Source of the DNA: Candidatus Kapaibacterium sp.
GTDB lineage: Bacteria; Bacteroidota; Ignavibacteria; Kapaibacteriales; UBA4661
Assembly: GCA_025363605.1 (NCBI GenBank)
Contig: JANYDO010000090.1
Location: 1-42,633, forward strand
Direction: 5' to 3'
Length of the DNA stretch: 42,633 nucleotides
The position numbers and the translations under genes are program-made. This document shows, one piece after another, positions 39,742 through 42,633 of this stretch; within the stretch, counting starts at the first letter, position 1, and the number at the start of each line of letters is the position of its first letter. A model generated the notes under the pieces. It had not been told where the DNA came from. It was given only the letters and a program-made list of their open reading frames with translations, and did no database searches.

Positions 39742-41082
39742 ATGAAACTATCACAATTTACCACCACGATTAGTGTTTTTTACACACTACTATTTTTTGC
39801 CCCGCTTTCGGCACAAGAGCAAACGCTTTCGTTGAAGGATGCCATGAAACTAGCTGTTGAGCGTAATCCCACATTCCGTAATGCGCTCGTGGATGAGCAA
39901 ATCAGCACCGAGAAAGCGAATGAAGCCGGAACGCGCTATTATCCTCGCCTCACCGGAACGCTTGACGGGCGCTATAACACTCAACTTCCGACCAGCATTA
40001 TTCCCGGGCGAGTCTTCAATGAGCGCTTGGGCGACACTCTTCTCAAAACCCAATTCGGCACTAACTGGAATATGACCGCCGCGCTCGACCTGACGCAGCC
40101 AATTCTCGACCTGAGCATTAGCGCGGAAGTAGCTGCGGCAAAAGCCTCACAAAACCTTGCTTCAGCGAACACCGAGAAAGCAAAGAACGATCTCAAACTC
40201 ACTATTGCTCGTGCGTATTACACGGTGCTGCTGAATCAAGAAAAGCTGCGACAAGCAGAAGCAAATCTTGTGCGGATTGAAAATTTTTACAACGATGTGC
40301 AGGCTAAATTCCAGAACGCAAATGCGCTTAAAACCGACCGTAGTAAGGCGTATCTCAATTTTTCTAATGCTGCACTTACTCTCAAAAAAGTGCAGGATGC
40401 CGTGCGCATTAGTTTGGCAAATTTGGCAAGCCAACTAAACTGGGAAGGGAGTCCTGAAAATCTACGCCTTACCGACAGATTGGATGCGCTCTTCAGTGCC
40501 GACACTACCTTTGTCAATCGCTCTCTTAATGGTGCTTTAGAATCCCGCGCCGATGCAAAGGCTGAGTTGGCGCAGCGCGAAGTAAACGTGCAGAACCTCG
40601 CCCGCTTGCGCAATCAGAATTTACCGACTGTCTCCGGCTATGGGTATTTGGGAACGCAGGGCTTGACGAATGACTTGTCGAAACTGGTGTTTTATCCACT
40701 GAGTTATCTTGGTGTGCGTGTTTCTGTACCGCTTGCAGACTGGTTTACACGCACTCCGGCTCTTCAGCAGCAGGCGTATCAACTGGACAAAAGCGAAAAT
40801 AATCTTCGCAATCTGCGCCAAACCACGACGTATGAACTCCTGAACACCCAAAGTACACTCAAGAATGCGTACAGCAGCATTCGCATTCAGAAAGAAAATG
40901 TTGCCATTGCCGAAGAAGTCGTTGCCACCGCTACGAGCCGCTTCAAGCAAGGACAAGCCGCACAGCAAGAGGTTCTGGAAGCAGAATCAACGCTGCGCGA
41001 CACGCAACTGAACTACCTTCAGGCACTCTACGACGCACTTGTAGCAAAATTGGATTGGGAAAAAGCAAACGGGATGTTGTAA
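39742..41082 (+). CDS. TolC-family outer-membrane efflux channel
   Basis: This is a 446-residue outer-membrane factor. I chose the ATG at 39742 because it gives the signal peptide MKLSQFTTTISVFYTLLFFAPLSAQ; the ORF opens earlier but without one. Two repeated halves of long helices and short strands are visible: SLKDAMKLAVERNPTFRNALVD, AAKASQNLASANTEKAKNDLKL, and in the second half ALESRADAKAELAQREVNVQNLARLRNQNLPTVSGYG, SVPLADWFTRTPALQQ, SRFKQGQAAQQEVLEAESTL and TQLNYLQALYDALVAKLDWEKANG, the usual family ending. Trimers form the exit duct for the ABC pump. It is the last gene of the operon; a hairpin follows. Confidence 0.93.
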   Translation: MKLSQFTTTISVFYTLLFFAPLSAQEQTLSLKDAMKLAVERNPTFRNALVDEQISTEKANEAGTRYYPRLTGTLDGRYNTQLPTSIIPGRVFNERLGDTLLKTQFGTNWNMTAALDLTQPILDLSISAEVAAAKASQNLASANTEKAKNDLKLTIARAYYTVLLNQEKLRQAEANLVRIENFYNDVQAKFQNANALKTDRSKAYLNFSNAALTLKKVQDAVRISLANLASQLNWEGSPENLRLTDRLDALFSADTTFVNRSLNGALESRADAKAELAQREVNVQNLARLRNQNLPTVSGYGYLGTQGLTNDLSKLVFYPLSYLGVRVSVPLADWFTRTPALQQQAYQLDKSENNLRNLRQTTTYELLNTQSTLKNAYSSIRIQKENVAIAEEVVATATSRFKQGQAAQQEVLEAESTLRDTQLNYLQALYDALVAKLDWEKANGML

Positions 41083-41108
41083 AAAATACACTCTCTTGTG
41101 TTGAATCT

Positions 41109-41138
41109 CGCCCGAAGTGTTTTCTAGTGCTTCGGGCG
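41109..41138 (+). terminator. Stable hairpin after the efflux operon
   Basis: CGCCCGAAG (41109-41117) pairs perfectly with CTTCGGGCG (41130-41138) around 12 nt. It lies 27 nt after the TolC-like stop codon. There is no T-tract on either side, so it may end transcription inefficiently or protect the 3' end. Confidence 0.55.
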
Positions 41139-41225
41139 GTTGCGTATTGTGGGCTTGTCTTGGTGAAGTTTTCTGCTTAATTTACGCCAATAATTTCTAC
41201 CGCTCAATTTATCCTTGGAGTTGTC

Positions 41226-42545
41226 ATGGTTTCTTGGCTGCGAAAAATGTGCTTTGCTTTAATGGTGCTGGTTGTGCCGTTTATTACTGATTGTAGCTCA
41301 AATCCTACCGATCCAATCAAAGATATTCCTTCATCTCTTTCTTTTTTTTGGAAGAAAGAGTTAGCATCCTTTGAGATTGTTTATCCGGTGGATAAGATGC
41401 TCATAATTAGTTCACAGGGTATCTTAACTCATACATCGGGGCAAAATAGCCCGATTTTACAACTCATTACTTTAGAACATGGTGATCTTCTTTGGTCTCG
41501 CGCTTATAAAGAATATGTCCGTGATTCCCAAAATTTTCCAGCATTTTACGACGACATCCTTTATATCCCATTTGAAGAGATAGCGATAAATGTTAAACAC
41601 AAAGATATTGCATGGCATTTTCCTTCACATGACATCTGGTTTGGTCAACCTAGGAATTTCAAGCAATTTGGACGTTATATGTCATGGGAATCGCTTGATT
41701 TCTTGGATACCGTACATTGGAATTTGGGCTGGCGAGTGAGAATGCTTGATTTGCGTACTGGTTTAATAAGAATGTATAACCTACCGCAAACTGATTCGGG
41801 GGCAACCAGTAATTTTGCCTACGCAATTCAACCAGAAAAGAATCAATTGCTGTGGTGCATACTTTCAAAACTCGATAGTATTTCTCACAAAACATATTTT
41901 ATTGTTCAAGATATTTCAACACAACAGGAATTGACTCGGACGATTGCTTCCGAAAATATTATGGGTATAACCAGCAGTGGATTTCTGAATTCAAGCCCTC
42001 TTCTGTATAATAACCGTCTCTATTTCGTTACGCAAGACACCATTAGATGCTTTGAAAGTAGTGGTAAATTACTTTGGAAATACAATATTGTTAATACCCC
42101 TTCTTCTTCCAGCCAAACTTCATCGGCAACTACAAATTTTGTTGGCTCAACGAGTCAAATTAAGCCTATTATCGTAAACAACGTTTTATTAGTTGCTCAA
42201 TATACGAATGTGGGTGTTTTTGGGTTTGGAGGCTTGATTCAAACCGATAAAGGCCCAGGTAATCTTTTTGCCTTTGATGTAAATACGGGACAAATACTCT
42301 GGCATATGAAAATTCCAGCAGATAACTATACTCAACTAACTCTAATCAACAATTTAGTTTTTGTAGATGGCAACTATGATGGATTTCCAAGAGTAATCAT
42401 TGCCATTGAACCGCGTACAGGCAAAATTGTCTGGAGAACTCCTTCCACAACAAACGAGGAATTTATTGCTGTTGCCTCAAATGGTGGTGATACTCTCTAC
42501 GTTCAAAGCACTAAAGCGCTCTACGCCTATAAGACTCCGCGATAA
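41226..42545 (+). CDS. PQQ-type beta-propeller repeat protein, probable lipoprotein
   Basis: This is a 439-residue protein with GGAG 6-9 nt before the ATG. The N-terminus (MVSWLRKMCFALMVLVVPFITDCSS) looks like a lipoprotein signal, but the residue before the cysteine is Asp, which is unusual for a lipobox. The body has repeated PQQ-like blades: LITLEHGDLLWSRAY, YFVTQDTIRCFESSGKLLWKY, NLFAFDVNTGQILWHMKIP, VIIAIEPRTGKIVWRTPS and DTLYVQSTKALYAYK. This pattern also occurs in BamB and in proteins without PQQ; no dehydrogenase residues are evident, so it is probably a binding or scaffold propeller. Its base composition is clearly more AT-rich than that of the efflux operon before it. Partners are unknown. 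Confidence 0.8.
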   Translation: MVSWLRKMCFALMVLVVPFITDCSSNPTDPIKDIPSSLSFFWKKELASFEIVYPVDKMLIISSQGILTHTSGQNSPILQLITLEHGDLLWSRAYKEYVRDSQNFPAFYDDILYIPFEEIAINVKHKDIAWHFPSHDIWFGQPRNFKQFGRYMSWESLDFLDTVHWNLGWRVRMLDLRTGLIRMYNLPQTDSGATSNFAYAIQPEKNQLLWCILSKLDSISHKTYFIVQDISTQQELTRTIASENIMGITSSGFLNSSPLLYNNRLYFVTQDTIRCFESSGKLLWKYNIVNTPSSSSQTSSATTNFVGSTSQIKPIIVNNVLLVAQYTNVGVFGFGGLIQTDKGPGNLFAFDVNTGQILWHMKIPADNYTQLTLINNLVFVDGNYDGFPRVIIAIEPRTGKIVWRTPSTTNEEFIAVASNGGDTLYVQSTKALYAYKTPR

Positions 42546-42564
42546 AAAGCTCATTGAAACAGAA

Positions 42565-42633
42565 ATGCCAGAACGCTTATTCAAATTTTCACCACCTCAA
42601 TACTCCTCAGCCACCGCACGTGACGTGGTCCCG
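42565..42633 (+). other. Open frame at the window edge, possible start of a gene
   Basis: ATG at 42565 opens 23 codons to the edge (MPERLFKFSPP...). Two minus-strand frames are also open at the edge and end within the window, so the direction of any gene here cannot be decided. No family can be recognised. Confidence 0.2.

Noticed and set aside
1-42633. tRNA, rRNA or CRISPR arrays
   Set aside because: Reading through the intergenic regions I saw no cloverleaf-like gene and no regularly spaced direct repeats; the repeats present are hairpin pairs. A covariance-model search would settle this.
42546-42633. C-terminus of a minus-strand gene at the right edge
   Set aside because: Two minus frames and one plus frame are open in this short piece, so none can be preferred without further sequence.

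Overview
The window looks like a chromosomal segment of a Gram-negative bacterium of the Bacteroidota/FCB group, most likely a Kapabacteria-, Ignavibacteria- or Chlorobi-like lineage. Seen directly: two proteins end in type IX secretion (T9SS/Por) sorting domains, one large protein is built of choice-of-anchor-D style Ig-like repeats, a TonB-dependent receptor begins with a carboxypeptidase-regulatory-like domain, and two envelope proteins carry OmpA-like domains. The lineage is an inference; no rRNA or tRNA gene was found.

Layout. (1) 1-4590, mainly minus strand: a REP-like inverted repeat, an IgGFc-binding-like T9SS protein, and a FemAB/GNAT-like acyltransferase. (2) 4849-6171, plus strand: a secreted leucine-rich-repeat protein with its own terminator, then an orphan OmpR-type response regulator. 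(3) 6517-16897, plus strand: an acyl-CoA/lipid cluster containing a ketoacyl synthase III-like enzyme without its His/Asn dyad, a Spinster-like MFS carrier, a TonB-dependent receptor, an AMP-forming acyl-CoA ligase, a double-hotdog MaoC protein, a PaaG-like crotonase, an exported alpha/beta hydrolase and a FabG-like reductase. Together they suggest uptake and CoA-dependent processing of a hydrophobic acid or ester. (4) 30737-17039, minus strand: mfd, then a 1711-residue T9SS protein, then two paralogous barrel/OmpA/Ig-like/OmpA proteins. (5) 31169-31672: a periplasmic TonB-C-domain protein with a good terminator. (6) 31851-41082: a MarR-type regulator diverging from a plus-strand operon (SOUL haem-binding protein, thioredoxin-fold protein, MFS carrier, MacB/DevA-type ATPase, NTF2-like lipoprotein, lipoprotein adaptor, FtsX-type permease, TolC channel). 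The order suggests regulated efflux through a tripartite pump, possibly of a tetrapyrrole. (7) 41226-42545: an AT-rich PQQ-type beta-propeller lipoprotein.

The most unusual structure is at about 37770-38506. A GxxExxY-family PD-(D/E)XK-like gene sits between imperfect terminal inverted repeats of roughly 45 bp, with a third internal copy, and the unit separates adaptor from permease inside the efflux operon. It looks like a small mobile cassette with no recognisable transposase. Other points of interest are two REP-like hairpin families sharing a 7-bp-stem/4-nt-loop plan (one with a compensatory base change), a dense array of inverted repeats between the MarR gene and the efflux operon, a TTTTTACT-type leader before many start codons, and two identical 16-bp palindromes 120 bp apart upstream of the ketoacyl synthase-like gene.
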